From positions 1-41,529 of the forward strand of contig CANQTY010000007.1 of the NCBI GenBank assembly GCA_947626895.1: a stretch of 41,529 nucleotides of DNA, written 5' to 3'. Positions 41,292 through 41,529 of this stretch are shown here, piece after piece. Position 1 is the stretch's first letter; each line of letters opens with the position of its first letter. The notes beneath the pieces were generated by a model. That model had not been told where the DNA came from. It saw only the letters and a program-made list of their open reading frames with translations, and made no database searches. The translations under genes and the position numbers were made by a program. Source of the DNA: an uncultured Bacilli bacterium (GTDB taxonomy: Bacteria; Bacillota_I; Bacilli_A; RFN20; CAG-449).

Positions 41292-41529
41292 ATGAATAAA
41301 TTAGAAATATGCTTAGATTTAGGGAGTGATACTCTTAAAGTCGCATATGCCTATGAAAATAATGGAGAAACTTACTTTGGAAAACTTCCGATTTTAGACA
41401 TGGAAAATGAATTAAGTTCTGGAATTCCTGCGATTGCGTTTTATGATGAAAAAAATGAAAAATGGCTCTATGCAGATCAAGTAGATAAAGTACTTGATTC
41501 ATCCTTTACGCATGTAGTTAAAATAAAAG
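41292..41529 (+). CDS. Actin/Hsp70-like ATPase, cut by window end
   Basis: Only the first 79 codons are in the window. The frame opens LEICLDLGSDTLKVAYA, a phosphate-1 loop of the actin/Hsp70 ATPase superfamily (usually D-x-G-T/S-x-x-x-K/V), and continues with SSGIPAIAFYD, like the peptide after the loop in DnaK (PS-x-V-x-F). It resembles DnaK-like proteins with unusual substrate-binding ends more than MreB or FtsA, but the C-terminus is needed to tell. TGGAGG precedes the ATG by five bases. It has its own promoter and is the next gene after the transglutaminase. Confidence 0.65.
   Translation, partial: MNKLEICLDLGSDTLKVAYAYENNGETYFGKLPILDMENELSSGIPAIAFYDEKNEKWLYADQVDKVLDSSFTHVVKIK

Noticed and set aside
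1-41529. CRISPR array, insertion sequence, integrase, phage genes or rRNA
   Set aside because: Reading both strands I saw no regularly spaced repeats, transposase or integrase motifs, phage structural genes or rRNA segments. The two tandem vWA genes are a gene duplication, not a mobile element.

Overview
The window is a low-GC (roughly 30% G+C), densely coded bacterial chromosome segment. TGA is used as a stop (for example at 1271-1273 and 6599-6601), Shine-Dalgarno sites are strong, and lipoproteins carry Gram-positive style signals. Gene content and order (nfo-rsmE-mtaB-rpmF, addB-addA, deoC, a LacI regulator) point to a Firmicutes/Bacilli-type organism, probably near the Erysipelotrichia/RF39-like lineages. 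That placement is an inference from content, not a phylogeny.

Region 1 (1-5,000) is accessory. It has a promoter-RNA-terminator unit at the left end (57-165), a large inverted repeat (209-360), two small exported proteins of unknown role, a structured intergenic RNA that looks like an orphan Cas9 tracrRNA (about 2039-2168), a NERD nuclease-like protein with a topoisomerase-type zinc ribbon, and a ComEC-like metallo-beta-lactamase lipoprotein on a Ser/Thr tether. Region 2 (5,050-11,100) is housekeeping: endonuclease IV, RsmE, an unknown protein, MtaB, ribosomal protein L32, deoxyribose-phosphate aldolase, and a LacI-family regulator whose leader ends in a terminator. Region 3 (11,324-21,658) reads as one long operon: GT4 glycosyltransferase, MacB-like ABC ATPase and FtsX-type permease, AddB, AddA, and a flavodoxin-like reductase. 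An orphan substrate-binding lipoprotein follows on the other strand.

Region 4 (22,777-41,529) is the most interesting. A minus-strand operon encodes two TerY-like vWA proteins, a PP2C-like phosphatase, a protein kinase and a 1580-aa zinc-ribbon DUF4011 superfamily 1 helicase. This is the layout of the TerY-P (vWA/phosphatase/kinase) systems. Diverging from it are a transglutaminase-like protein and an actin/Hsp70-like ATPase cut by the window end. A second DUF4011 helicase-nuclease (1511 aa), a two-gene membrane unit (583-aa protein plus LemA-like), a GNAT acetyltransferase and a tRNA-Leu(UAG) lie next to it.

The two giant helicases are damaged in complementary ways. The 1511-aa protein has substitutions in Walker A, Walker B, motif III and motif VI but keeps the nuclease residues. 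The 1580-aa protein keeps all ATPase motifs but has lost the nuclease residues. I read them as a motor/nuclease pair working under phospho-control, by analogy with AddAB; this is inference. A repeated AAAAAGGGGNTA-type motif in the intergenic regions on both sides of the transglutaminase gene may tie the two divergent units to one regulator.
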